From contig JAKQDH010000061.1 in the NCBI GenBank assembly GCA_029558835.1, positions 1 to 64,000 of the forward strand: 64,000 nt of DNA, in the 5' to 3' direction. A program made the position numbers and the translations under genes. This document shows, piece by piece, positions 27,594 through 36,111 of the stretch (its first letter is position 1; the number at the start of each line of letters is the position of its first letter). The notes below the pieces were generated by a model. The model was not told where the DNA came from and made no database searches. It saw only the letters and a program-made list of their open reading frames with translations. The DNA comes from Planctomycetota bacterium. GTDB lineage: Bacteria > Planctomycetota > Phycisphaerae > UBA1845.

Positions 27594-27623
27594 AGTATAC
27601 GAACCGGAGCATGGCGATGCCAA
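27594..27623 (-). promoter_or_regulatory. Candidate sigma-70-type promoter for the sigma-factor gene
   Basis: On the minus strand TTGGCA, an 18-base spacer and TATACT, each 5 of 6 to consensus. Transcription would start near 27587, leaving a leader of about 210 bases before the ATG. The 554-bp gap 27378-27931 contains no gene; part of it (27550-27930) is less GC-rich than its surroundings. Confidence 0.35.
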
Positions 27624-27931
27624 AGCCCGGTTGCCGCAGTCGCCATCATGTCCTCTAACCATGTAAGGACACGCGCTGGACATACCGCGGCACTGAATAT
27701 CAGCGGCAATTCTCGGAATAGTGCGGCCGGGCCGATGAATGTGCTCTTCGGGTGTTCTGATTGGGGCGCTTACGGCCCGAGATGGGCCTTTGCGGCCTGC
27801 GGAAGCTCGATTTACGCTCTCCAGAGCACCACGGAAGACTGCCCGGCACCCCAAACAGAATGCGTCCGCATTAAGCTCAATGCCGCATGGCCGCACGGCA
27901 GGATTCGAGTGATGCGTGACTTAGAGAAGCC

Positions 27932-29218
27932 CTATTCATACCGCAGGGCTTCAATCGGATCGAGTCGCGCTGCAGCCCGGGCGGGATAGAGGCCGGCGCA
28001 CATCCCCACCAGTACGGACAGGCCGAAACTCACCGCGATGGCCCACGGCTGGACGCTCGTGGGCCAGTTCGCCAAGTGGTTGACCACGTACGCGCCGCCC
28101 ACCCCAAACACGACGCCCACGCACCCGCCGATGCAGGTCAGCACCACGGTCTCCACGAGAAACTGCACGGTGATGTGACGCTGACGCGCGCCCAAGGCGC
28201 GGCGGATGCCGATCTCTCGTGTCCGCTCGGTAACGCTGGCCAGCATGATGTTCATGATGCCGATGCCGCCCACCAGCAGCGATACGCTGGCGATCGAGCC
28301 GAGCATGTACTGGCTGTTGCGCTTCTTCTGCTGGGCCACCTGGAGGGCGCGTAGGGGGACGCGGATGTCGTAGTCGAGCTCCGGGTGCCCCCGTTCAAAA
28401 ACCCGCCTCACCATCTCCGACACGGGAAGAACATGGTCCAGCTCATCGACGGCCGCGTAGATGCCCGTGTACTGGATCTTGGTGATCTCGCGGGCGCCGG
28501 CCTGCCGGCGGACGATGAGGTCACCGAAGGCGGATTGGGCGGCCGCCAGGGGGATGAACACCTCGCGGTTGAGGTTCCGCTCCTGGACCCCCCGCGCCGG
28601 CGCCCCGGCCGTCGTCACACTCTCCAGCACCCCCACCACCGTGAAGGGGATGGAGGCGGGCAGCCGGCTGACCAGCAGCGTTTGCCCGATCGGGTCTTCA
28701 AACGGAAACAACTCGCGCCGCACCTCGCTGCCGATGACGCAGACCCAGGCGCGGTTGCGTTCGTCCACGGCCGAGAGCGGGCGGCCCCGCGCGATCGTGA
28801 CGTTGACGACGTCGAAGAACCCGTTGGTGGTCCCCAGGACGTTGGCGTCCATGCGGTTCTGACCGCGGGAAGCCTCGTAGGAGACGAGTTTGAGGGGGAC
28901 GAGTTCCCGGATGCCGGGCACCGTCGCTCGCAACAGGTCGATGTCGGCCTGGACAATGCCGTATTGGGCGAGGTTGGTGGAGCCCTGGCTCACCTGGCTC
29001 GACTGTTGGGGCTTCACCGAGTTGACGATGATGTTCTGGGTGCCCAGAAGCTGGATCATGCGCAGCTCGTCGGCCGAGGCGCCCTCGCTGATGGACAGCA
29101 TGCAGATGACGGCCGAGACCCCGAAGATGATCCCCAGCGACGTGAGCAGCGAGCGCAGCTTGTGCAGGAACAGGTTGCGCAAGCCAAGCCGGAAGGTCTC
29201 CAGGCTGAACAGCTTCAT
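27932..29218 (-). CDS. MacB-type ABC transporter permease
   Basis: 428 residues with the MacB/LolE layout: one N-terminal helix (about 20-42), a large periplasmic domain (about 60-300), then three C-terminal helices with the family segment GGIGIMNIMLASVTERTREI and the final Pro-Ala-Arg-Ala-Ala...Pro-Ile-Glu-Ala-Leu-Arg. Such permeases transmit force to the periplasm (export of peptides, lipoprotein release) rather than forming a pore. No ATPase or membrane-fusion gene lies beside it in this window, so its partner is encoded elsewhere. It is a single permease half and should dimerise. Confidence 0.88.
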   Translation of the reverse strand: MKLFSLETFRLGLRNLFLHKLRSLLTSLGIIFGVSAVICMLSISEGASADELRMIQLLGTQNIIVNSVKPQQSSQVSQGSTNLAQYGIVQADIDLLRATVPGIRELVPLKLVSYEASRGQNRMDANVLGTTNGFFDVVNVTIARGRPLSAVDERNRAWVCVIGSEVRRELFPFEDPIGQTLLVSRLPASIPFTVVGVLESVTTAGAPARGVQERNLNREVFIPLAAAQSAFGDLIVRRQAGAREITKIQYTGIYAAVDELDHVLPVSEMVRRVFERGHPELDYDIRVPLRALQVAQQKKRNSQYMLGSIASVSLLVGGIGIMNIMLASVTERTREIGIRRALGARQRHITVQFLVETVVLTCIGGCVGVVFGVGGAYVVNHLANWPTSVQPWAIAVSFGLSVLVGMCAGLYPARAAARLDPIEALRYE

Positions 29219-29401
29219 GGTCGCGGTCCGTCCGGGGGAGCTGCCGCGCTCCCCGAGCCCCCGCGATTATACCGGCGCTCCCCCGCCGCGCCCGCGCCCG
29301 ACTGCGCGAAGTTGTAGGAACGCGGACGCCGCCCGCTCGGGCTGGGTGAGCCTGCGCGGTTTGCCTCTCTTGCGCGAGGTCTGCGGCCGCGTGTGTCCTC
29401 G

Positions 29402-29442
29402 ACCCTCACCCCCGCCCCTCTCCCTCGAAGGGAGGGGGGTCA
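29402..29442. repeat. Palindromic repeat, family A, copy 5
   Basis: ACCCTCACCCCCGCCCCTCTC then CCTCGAAGGGAGGGGGGT, the reverse orientation of the copy at 10315. It sits in the 288-bp gap between the aldehyde dehydrogenase and permease genes; no gene is seen there. Confidence 0.75.
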
Positions 29443-29506
29443 CCTGCCGCGCGTTTGCCCCAGTCCGCGTCCACCCCGGTCCGGGTCCGCTCCGTCTCCG
29501 GTGCGC

Positions 29507-31030
29507 CTACAGCTCGAACTTGATGCCCTGGGCCAGGGGCAGGGCGGTGCTGTAGTTGACGGTGTTGGTCTGGCGGCGCATGTAGGTCTTCCAGGAGTCG
29601 GAGCCGGACTCGCGCCCGCCGCCGGTCTCCTTCTCACCGCCGAAGGCGCCGCCGATCTCGGCGCCGCTGGTGCCGATGTTGACGTTGGCGATGCCGCAAT
29701 CGCTGCCGCGGCAGGAGAGGAACTCCTCCGCCTCGAGCAGGTTCCGCGTGAATACCGCGGAGCTGAGTCCCTGCGGGACGCCGTTGTGCAGGGCGAGCGC
29801 TTCCTCGAACGTCTTGTAGGAGATGATGTACAGGATCGGCGCGAACGTCTCCTCCTGCACGATGCGGAAGTCGTTGCGGGCCTCGGCGATGCACGGAGTG
29901 ACGTAGCAGCCGCCGGGGTACTTGTCGCCGCTGAGCTTCTCGCCGCCGCAGAGGACCTTGCCGCCCTCCTCCTTGACACGGACAACGGCCTTCATCATGT
30001 CCTCGACGGCCTTGGGCTCGACCAGCGGGCCCATCAAGGTGCTCTTCTCCATCGGATTGCCGATGCGCACCTGCTTGTAGGCCGACACCAGCTTCTGGAC
30101 AAGCTGCTCCCGCACCGACTCGTGCACCAGGATGCGGCGCGTGCTCGTGCAGCGCTGCCCAGCGGTGCCCACCGCGCCGAACAGGATGGCCGGTATCGCC
30201 AGCTTCAGGTCCGCGTCCGGTGTCACGATGATGGCATTGTTGCCGCCCAGCTCAAGGATGGTGCGTCCCAGACGCTCGCCGACGATCGCTCCGACGCGGT
30301 AGCCCATCGCGCAGCTTCCGGTGGCCGAGATCAGCGGCAGGCGCCGATCGTGCAGCAGGCGCTCACCGATCGTGCTGCCTCGACCGATCGCTAGGCTGAA
30401 GATGGCCGGGTCCGCCCCGGTGTCGCGGCAGACGCGCTCGGCGATCTTCGTGCAGGCGATGGCGGTCAGCGGCGTGAGGGAGGACGGTTTCCACAAGGTG
30501 GCGTCGCCGCAGACGGCCGCCAGGGCGCTGTTCCACGACCACACCGCGACCGGGAAGTTGAAGGCCGAGATGACCCCCACGACGCCCAGCGGGTGCCACT
30601 GCTCGAACATGCGGTGCCCCGGCCGCTCGGATTGAATCGTCAGGCCATATAGCTGGCGCGACAGGCCGGTGGCAAAGTCGCAGATGTCGATCATCTCCTG
30701 AACCTCGCCCTCGCCCTCGACGAGGATCTTGCCCATTTCGAGGGTGACGAGCGCCCCGAGGTCCGCCTTGACCTCGCGGAGGGCGTTGCCCAGGCGGCGG
30801 ACGGTCTCACCCCGCACCGGCGCGGGGACGCTTCGCCACTTCAGGAACGCCTCATGGGCGCGGGCCGCGATGCGCTCGTACTCGGCCTCGGTGACCTGCT
30901 TCACCTCCGCCAGGGGCTTGCCATCGATGGGGGAGACCGACGTGAGCTTGTCGCCGCTGCCGATCCATTCGCCCCCGAACCCACCAGGATTGACCGCCTC
31001 GATGCCGAGCTTACGCAGAATGGCTTGCAT
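29507..31030 (-). CDS. Aldehyde dehydrogenase, ALDH7 (aminoadipate semialdehyde) type
   Basis: 507 residues, the normal length. NAD-binding and catalytic features are complete: FNFPVAVWSWN, WKPSSLTPLTAIA, the general base Glu in LELGGNNAI, the nucleophile Cys in GQRCTSTRR, and EETFAPILY near the end. The GGEKETGGGRESGSD segment is typical of ALDH7 (antiquitin, AmaB/Pcd), which oxidises alpha-aminoadipate semialdehyde in lysine breakdown. No other lysine-catabolic gene is near, so the substrate is inferred from family only. The upstream leader (31031-31080) is strikingly AT-rich for this genome and has AAGGAA before the ATG; it likely carries the promoter. Confidence 0.9.
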   Translation of the reverse strand: MQAILRKLGIEAVNPGGFGGEWIGSGDKLTSVSPIDGKPLAEVKQVTEAEYERIAARAHEAFLKWRSVPAPVRGETVRRLGNALREVKADLGALVTLEMGKILVEGEGEVQEMIDICDFATGLSRQLYGLTIQSERPGHRMFEQWHPLGVVGVISAFNFPVAVWSWNSALAAVCGDATLWKPSSLTPLTAIACTKIAERVCRDTGADPAIFSLAIGRGSTIGERLLHDRRLPLISATGSCAMGYRVGAIVGERLGRTILELGGNNAIIVTPDADLKLAIPAILFGAVGTAGQRCTSTRRILVHESVREQLVQKLVSAYKQVRIGNPMEKSTLMGPLVEPKAVEDMMKAVVRVKEEGGKVLCGGEKLSGDKYPGGCYVTPCIAEARNDFRIVQEETFAPILYIISYKTFEEALALHNGVPQGLSSAVFTRNLLEAEEFLSCRGSDCGIANVNIGTSGAEIGGAFGGEKETGGGRESGSDSWKTYMRRQTNTVNYSTALPLAQGIKFEL

Positions 31031-31371
31031 TTTAGTTCCTTATACACCGCAATATATCAACCTATACTACAATCACGAGAGTCCGGAAGACCGCTGGCAT
31101 ACTCGGTGCCAAGCTGGGGTCGCACCGGGAGTCTGCTCGGGCGTACGAGCCGGGTGTGAACCGGAGGGAGACTGGGCGAGCAATGCGTACAGCAGCGTCG
31201 GTCAGCCCCGCCGGGGGGCGAGACGGGGGCATCCCAGACCCCGTGCTGGGCGGGCACGGCCCGGCGGCTGCTTGCGAGGCGCCCCTGGGTGGCGCAGCAG
31301 GCGGGTTCACTTTCTCTGACGGTGAGCACCTCGACACCGCTGGCCGTTGTGACCCCGGACGCGGAGGCGCG

Positions 31372-31749
31372 CCAGAGCTGCTCGCCGCGGTTGTGGATGA
31401 CCGACTGGAGGAGGTGCAGATCGACTGGGACCCGCGACCCGCCGTGTGCGTCGTGATGGCCGCCGGCGGGTATCCGGGGAAGTACGAGACGGGGCACGTT
31501 ATTGAGGGACTCGAACGCGCTGAGCAAATGCCGGACGTGTGCGTGTTCCACGCGGGCACCCGGGAGGTCGAGCACATGACGGTGACGGCCGGGGGGCGCG
31601 TGCTCGGCGTCACGGCACTCGGCGACGACCTGGCCGCGGCCCAGCGGCGTGCCTACGAGGCCGTGCGGATGATTCGCTTCCAGAATGCACACTACCGCCG
31701 TGATATCGCGGCCAAGGCGTTGGCCGGGCACGCTCGCGCCGCCAACTGA
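31372..31749 (+). pseudogene. purD: Orphan C-terminal fragment of phosphoribosylamine-glycine ligase
   Basis: About 125 residues that match the C-terminal domain of PurD: Pro-Ala-Val-Cys-Val-Val-Met-Ala-Ala-Gly-Gly-Tyr-Pro-Gly, VFHAGT, GGRVLGVTALGDDLAAAQ and NAHYRRDIAAKAL. The N-domain and the ATP-grasp domain that bind ATP and phosphoribosylamine are missing, so it cannot perform the purine-pathway reaction. The frame stays open upstream to 31156 but encodes nothing PurD-like there. The conserved part is free of stops and frameshifts, so the truncation may be recent, or the domain may have been kept for another use. Confidence 0.75.
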
Positions 31750-31834
31750 CCCGCTGTTGGACTGGGGTCAGGGGCGAAGTGCGTTTCGAGGTTCCACCCT
31801 TATCATGCAGGCAAGCGACCGTCGAACCAAGCGG

Positions 31835-32062
31835 CGCCGTGAGCCCCGGAGGGGCGAAAGGGTGTAGCCACGGGTGCGAGCCCCTGGACCCGGCGACCCT
31901 CAAACACCATTCAGCCCCAGCGGGGCGGCAGATGGCTACGCAGCGGAACGCACGCCCGTCGCCCCGCTGGGGCTGAAGAGAGAACGTGGGGCCGGCTGGA
32001 ACCAGGGGTTGACACCCCTGGCTACTGACTTCGGCCCTTCCAGGGCCGCACGGGCGGCGCGT
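31835..32062. repeat. Complex GC-rich repeat block (family F)
   Basis: A run of short inverted repeats: AGCCCCGGAGGGGCG at 31840, CAGCCCCAGCGGGGCGGCAG near 31913, CGCCCCGCTGGGGCTGAAG near 31960, CAGGGGTTGACACCCCTGG near 32005 and GGCCCTTCCAGGGCC near 32034. This class is widespread in planctomycete genomes and often gives spurious protein predictions. No real gene is seen inside. Confidence 0.7.
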
Positions 32063-32065
32063 GCA

Positions 32066-32108
32066 CTCCTCTCCCCGCGGGGGAGGGGTAGGCATGGGGG
32101 TGGCGGAG
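32066..32108. repeat. Degenerate family A repeat, copy 6
   Basis: ACTCCTCTCCCCGCGGGGGAG then GGGTAGGCATGGGGGTGGCGG, a diverged copy of the family A hairpin and tail, just before the PIN remnant. Confidence 0.6.
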
Positions 32109-32135
32109 GCGAGAACGGGCTGGAACGAGAACGTT

Positions 32136-32225
32136 ATGACACAAACCGGCAACGCTCGATTGACCTATGTTGATGCATCTGTTCTCGGCGGGGCGTTTGA
32201 CGACGAATTCGCCGCAGCGACTTGA
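32136..32225 (+). pseudogene. Truncated start of a PIN-domain toxin gene
   Basis: 29 codons from an ATG to TGA. Residues 10-25 read TYVDASVLGGAFDDEF, the typical beginning of a VapC-like PIN nuclease, where the first Asp is a metal ligand. The frame then stops and the remaining 100 or more residues of the domain are absent. Six bases later begins the small gene that normally follows this kind of PIN gene. It looks like an internal deletion that removed the toxin body. Confidence 0.65.
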
Positions 32226-32230
32226 AGACG

Positions 32231-32413
32231 ATGAAGAAGTTCGACTGCGTGAAGATGAAAGACGAAGCGCAGCAACGCCGTGCGCAGGTGCTGAGAGGCA
32301 TGTCGATCGAGCAGCGCCTCCAGTTCTACCGTCGGGCGGACGCGGCACTCAGACGCCGCCGCGAGGAACTGCGCTCGGGCAGCGCCGATCGGACGCGTCC
32401 ACGTTCGACTTGA
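32231..32413 (+). CDS. Small partner protein of a PIN-domain toxin (putative antitoxin)
   Basis: 60 residues starting Lys-Lys-Phe-Asp-Cys-Val-Lys-Met-Lys, then a helical, Arg-rich region with Gly-Met-Ser-Ile-Glu. Small proteins of this form are encoded directly after PIN-domain genes in many cyanobacteria, chlorobi and planctomycetes and are presumed antitoxins. Here the toxin is reduced to a 29-codon stub, so this is an orphan. GAAGA lies a few bases before the ATG. Function is inferred from gene order in other genomes. Confidence 0.6.
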   Translation: MKKFDCVKMKDEAQQRRAQVLRGMSIEQRLQFYRRADAALRRRREELRSGSADRTRPRST

Positions 32414-32617
32414 ATCGGCAGCCGCCCCAGTCGACGCTCCGAGCGGCCCCTCCGGGCATGCTGTACCCGCCGACGCTTGACACGCCGGACACTTGCAGGA
32501 CGGTGCACTTCCGGGTACGCTTGGGTACCACCACCGGTGACCAGGGCCCGCAGAGCGCCGAGCCCAACGATCAGGGAGTACCGGATGGCTTCGGCGACCA
32601 GAACAGGAGACGAGGAC

Positions 32618-33589
32618 ATGGCAAGTCAGTTTCCGTTCTTCTGGTTTACGATCATCTCTCACATCATTCCAGGTGCGCTCACGCTCGCCGTATTGAGTTA
32701 CATCGGATTGGGACTTCCTGACGGCATGAGCGATCTCGTGTTTGGCACCGGAAGCGAGAAGGACGGGTGGCGAACCGTGGTCCTTCCTGTCGTGCTGCTC
32801 GGCGCGGCGTACGCCATTGGCATACTCTACGAGATGGTGGTCATACCCTTGCGCGAGTATTACACGATCAGCCGCCAGATAGCGTTCGAAAAGGCGGCGA
32901 TCGACAAGAGGAAATGGCTCTGGCCGGTCTGGGGTAGCCCAACCGCCTACTTCTCTGGTGCCTTGCATAACTGCATGTGGAATTACTTGGCATATGGGCA
33001 CCGAGAGCACCAGCAGACTATGTTCTTCCACGCGCACCGCTTCCAGGCTCTGAGCCATATGTGCCTTTACTCTGCGTTCCCCGCAGCAGCGTTCGCGGGT
33101 GCCTCTCTTGGCCATTGCCTGCGGTTCGCGCTGGCACGCTACACCGGCGGGGCGATCGGGTTCCTTCTGTACGTTGCGTTGGAGGTGATCGGTGTTGTGC
33201 TCCTCTGGGTCGTCTTGACTCGCTGGGGTGACATCAAGCGGCTCGGTATCTGGCTGTGGGCCTACAAACACAAGCGAGGCGCGGGCGTGGTGGGTGCCTG
33301 CGCATACTTGCTGGTCGCGTGGGCGCTGGCGTTCCTGAGTACGGATGCGGCCCGGGAATGGGTGTACTTCCCCCCGGGCACGCTTGCGGTAGTACTGCTT
33401 GTTCGCGGCTGCGCCCAGGCCGAGAAGCGGCGATGGCAGATGGCGTTCAACCTAATGGATGAGCTGAACGCCCGGGACGGACATTCAGATCCACAGATCA
33501 ATGCGCTCCAAAAGGAACTGCAAGAGTTCTGCGTCGAGCAGCAGCAAAAGGCGTCGCCACCGACGGGCGTGGCAGACGTGTTAGGGTGA
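32618..33589 (+). CDS. Multi-pass membrane protein of unknown function
   Basis: 323 residues with about seven hydrophobic segments: a Phe-rich N-terminal helix (4-25), further pairs near 55-80, 120-140 and 150-215, and two near 235-280. The C-terminal 45 residues are polar and helical. No family is recognised. I chose the ATG at 32618 because GGAGACGAGG precedes it; an in-frame ATG at 32585 is the alternative. Codon use is less extreme in GC than in the flanking genes, and the area holds decayed genes, so it may have been acquired together with the PIN locus. Confidence 0.65.
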   Translation: MASQFPFFWFTIISHIIPGALTLAVLSYIGLGLPDGMSDLVFGTGSEKDGWRTVVLPVVLLGAAYAIGILYEMVVIPLREYYTISRQIAFEKAAIDKRKWLWPVWGSPTAYFSGALHNCMWNYLAYGHREHQQTMFFHAHRFQALSHMCLYSAFPAAAFAGASLGHCLRFALARYTGGAIGFLLYVALEVIGVVLLWVVLTRWGDIKRLGIWLWAYKHKRGAGVVGACAYLLVAWALAFLSTDAAREWVYFPPGTLAVVLLVRGCAQAEKRRWQMAFNLMDELNARDGHSDPQINALQKELQEFCVEQQQKASPPTGVADVLG

Positions 33590-33689
33590 CTTCTGCCGGG
33601 CGTGTAGCGTGGCCCCCGTGGGCAACGGGCGAGAGACGTGAGAAGAGTGAGAGGAACGCCGCGGCTACTGGGCTTTTAGGGCACAGCCA

Positions 33690-34835
33690 TTAATCAAGCT
33701 GCTTCCGGAACCGCGCGATGCTCAGCGTGAGGATGACCACGCAGCAGGTGATCAGGCCGATGACCTGCGGCAGCAGGTCAGATAGGCCGGCCGAACGCAG
33801 GATGATGCCCCGCAGAATCTCCAGGAAATACGTTACCGGGATCGCAAACGTGAGCCAGTAGATCGGCGCCGGCATCGACTCCCGCGGAAACACGAAGCCC
33901 GACAGCAGAATCGACGGCAGCATGATCATGAACGCGAACTGAATCGCCTGCAATTGCGTCTTGGCCAGCGTTGAGACCAGCAGCCCCAGCCCCAAGGCCG
34001 TGAACAGAAACAGCACCGCGAGCGCCAACAGCAGGACCAGGCTGCCGCTGATGGGCACTCGGAAGATAAACACCATCACGGCCAGGACGATCAGCGTCTC
34101 CAGAAACCCGATGAGCGCATACGGAATCAGCTTGCCCAGCAGCAGCGCCGCCCGCCCCACCGGCGTGACGAAAAGCTGCTCCAGCGTGCCCAGCTCGCGC
34201 TCGCGCACCACGGCAAAGGACGTCAGAAACAGCGTCACAAGCTGCATGATGATCCCGATCAGCGCCGGCACAAAGAAGTGCGCGCTTTCCAGATTCGGGT
34301 TGAAGAGCAGACGCGGCCGCACCTCGACCGGCATCACAATCCGCCCGGCCGGGTCGCGCGCCACGGCCACCTGCATCGCCTCCGCGAAGCCGCGGGCCTT
34401 CGTCACCGACTGGTTCCACCCGAGCAGCGCAGCGCTGTTCAGAGCCGTGGTGGCCACCTGTGAATCGCTCCCGTCGATGAGCACCTGCACGGTCGCCTGC
34501 TCGCTGCGCAGCAGACGGTCCGTGTAGTCCGGCGGCACAATGATGCCCACCTGCGCCCGGCCGGCGATGATCGCGTGGTCGAAAGCGTCGCGGCTGTGCA
34601 CCTCCTCCACCACTTTGAACTTGCGCGAGTTGACGAAGGCATCGACCACCAGGCGGCTCTCCGCCCGCCCGTCCAGGTTGAACACCACCGTCCGAATCTT
34701 CTCGATCGTCATGTCGATCGCGTATCCGAAGATGGTCAGTTGCAGCACGGGGACCAGGAACGCAAACACCAGCGTCAGCCGCTCCCGCCGGATGTGGGCG
34801 AACTCTTTCCTGAAGATGGCGACGAAGCCGTTCAC
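33690..34835 (-). CDS. ABC-2 type exporter permease (YbhS/YbhR-like)
   Basis: 381 residues: one N-terminal helix (about 22-42), a large periplasmic loop (about 50-190) and five C-terminal helices with the ABC-2 signature around LSGFVFPRESMPAPIYWLTF. It forms the channel of an exporter with the HlyD-type protein and ATPase just upstream. The GTG at 34835 is the likely start, since GGAGA lies five bases before it; the frame continues upstream only into a family B repeat. E. coli-type systems have two such permeases; only one is present, so it would act as a homodimer. Confidence 0.9.
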   Translation of the reverse strand: MNGFVAIFRKEFAHIRRERLTLVFAFLVPVLQLTIFGYAIDMTIEKIRTVVFNLDGRAESRLVVDAFVNSRKFKVVEEVHSRDAFDHAIIAGRAQVGIIVPPDYTDRLLRSEQATVQVLIDGSDSQVATTALNSAALLGWNQSVTKARGFAEAMQVAVARDPAGRIVMPVEVRPRLLFNPNLESAHFFVPALIGIIMQLVTLFLTSFAVVRERELGTLEQLFVTPVGRAALLLGKLIPYALIGFLETLIVLAVMVFIFRVPISGSLVLLLALAVLFLFTALGLGLLVSTLAKTQLQAIQFAFMIMLPSILLSGFVFPRESMPAPIYWLTFAIPVTYFLEILRGIILRSAGLSDLLPQVIGLITCCVVILTLSIARFRKQLD

Positions 34836-34926
34836 AGGTGTCTCCGCAACGCGGACGCAGCTAGTTTTTGCAGCACGCGGGAAACCAAACAGCTTCACAC
34901 AATACGGAAACCGACAGGGTGGGCAC

Positions 34927-35034
34927 GGTGGCATGGCCAAGCGCAGCGCCGCCATGCTTTCTTACGTGCCCAACACTACCGCCTGCAAACTTCCCGGCGC
35001 GCCGGGGCGCCCTCGGCTTGGGCATGCCACCCGC
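34927..35034. repeat. Family B repeat element, copy 1 (inside the exporter operon)
   Basis: Starts GGTGGCATGGCCAAGCGC-AGCGCCGCCATGC and ends CGGCTTGGGCATGCCACCC, with a variable middle of about 55 bp. It occupies most of the 304-bp gap between the ATPase and permease genes, which are otherwise one operon. Opposite orientation to the copies at 38731 and 40070. Confidence 0.8.
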
Positions 35035-35139
35035 CCAGTTTCCCACTTGCCTGGTCGCATCCTGCCGCGTCCCCGCTCTTGCCTTTCTCAAACAGGAGAG
35101 AAGGCTCCTGACCCCTCTCTGCCCGTCGCGTTCGGAAAA

Positions 35140-36111
35140 CTAGCTGCGTCCCCGCTTCCGGGCGGCCTCCTGGCGACTGAGCGTCACGAAGACGTCTTCC
35201 AGCGTCGCGGCGATCGGCCGTACCTCTACTTGCGCCGCCGGCTGGCCCGTGGCGGCGGTGAGTTCCGCCTCCCGCAGGGACTCATCCACGAGCAGATGCA
35301 AAGCCTCGCCGAACAGCGTCGCATCCCGCACGCCGGGGACCTTCTTGAGCCGACCGAGCACTGCAGTCGACTCCGGGCAGGTCATCTCCAGCCGGCGCGT
35401 CCCCGCGGGCGTCACCTGCTCCAACTGCCGCAGCGCCTCCGTCCGCCCACCGACGATTAAGCGCCCCAGGTAGATGTACCCCACGTGCGTACACCGGGCC
35501 GCCTCGTCCATGTAATGCGTCGTGACAAACAGCGTCACCCCGCGACCGGCAAGCTCAAACAGCAGGTCCCACAGTTCCCGCCGGGCGACCGGGTCGATGC
35601 CGGCCGTCGGTTCATCGAGAAACAGCACTTCCGGCTCGTGAATCAACGCACACGCCAGCGCCAGTCGTTGCTTCCAGCCCCCCGACAGCGTGCCGGCAAG
35701 CTGCGCCAGATGCGCCCGCATATCCACCAAACCAAGAACCGCCTCCTTGCGCTGCTCCAACCGTTCCCGGCGCAGGCCATAGATGCGTCCGTAGAAATCG
35801 AGGTTCTCCTCGACGCTCAAGTCGCTGTACAAGCTGAACTTCTGCGACATGTAGCCGATGCGGCGCTTGATGGCCTCCGCCTCGCGGGCGACATCGTAGC
35901 CCAGCACCCGCCCGCAACCGCCCGAGGGCCTGAGCACACCGCAGAGCATGCGGATCACGGTCGATTTGCCGCTCCCGTTGGGTCCCAGGAAGCCATAGAT
36001 GGCCGCCCGCGGCACCTCGAAGCTGACGTCATCGACGGCCAGCAGCGCCCCAAACCGGCGGGTCAGCCCCTCTGCGGCGATGGCCGCCCCGTTCGACGCC
36101 GCGCTGCTCAT
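35140..36111 (-). CDS. ABC exporter ATPase (YbhF-like, single domain)
   Basis: 323 residues. Walker A GPNGSGKST, signature LSGGWKQRLALACAL, Walker B VLFLDEPTAGID and the switch His in VTTHYMDEA are all good. The C-terminal 90 residues are the usual substrate-class extension of DrrA-type exporters. The ATG overlaps the stop of the HlyD gene by four bases (ATGA). With the neighbours it forms a tripartite-like efflux system for drugs, lipids or polymers; the cargo is unknown. YbhF of E. coli is a two-domain ATPase, this one is single. Confidence 0.9.
   Translation of the reverse strand: MSSAASNGAAIAAEGLTRRFGALLAVDDVSFEVPRAAIYGFLGPNGSGKSTVIRMLCGVLRPSGGCGRVLGYDVAREAEAIKRRIGYMSQKFSLYSDLSVEENLDFYGRIYGLRRERLEQRKEAVLGLVDMRAHLAQLAGTLSGGWKQRLALACALIHEPEVLFLDEPTAGIDPVARRELWDLLFELAGRGVTLFVTTHYMDEAARCTHVGYIYLGRLIVGGRTEALRQLEQVTPAGTRRLEMTCPESTAVLGRLKKVPGVRDATLFGEALHLLVDESLREAELTAATGQPAAQVEVRPIAATLEDVFVTLSRQEAARKRGRS

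Noticed and set aside
27498..27989. A 163-codon open frame in the gap before the sigma-factor gene
   Set aside because: No domain, odd composition, no ribosome-binding site, and it runs into the 3' end of the antisense permease gene.
31031..31080. AT-rich leader of the aldehyde dehydrogenase gene as a riboswitch
   Set aside because: Too short (about 50 bp) for any riboswitch class, and no pairing pattern is seen; it is better read as a promoter.
31156..31371. Upstream part of the purD-fragment frame as a new N-terminal domain
   Set aside because: It is Gly/Arg/Pro-rich without conserved pattern and resembles other non-coding high-GC frames here.
34836..34955. Longer start for the ABC-2 permease
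   Set aside because: The extra residues are translated from a family B repeat end; the GTG at 34835 has a good ribosome-binding site.
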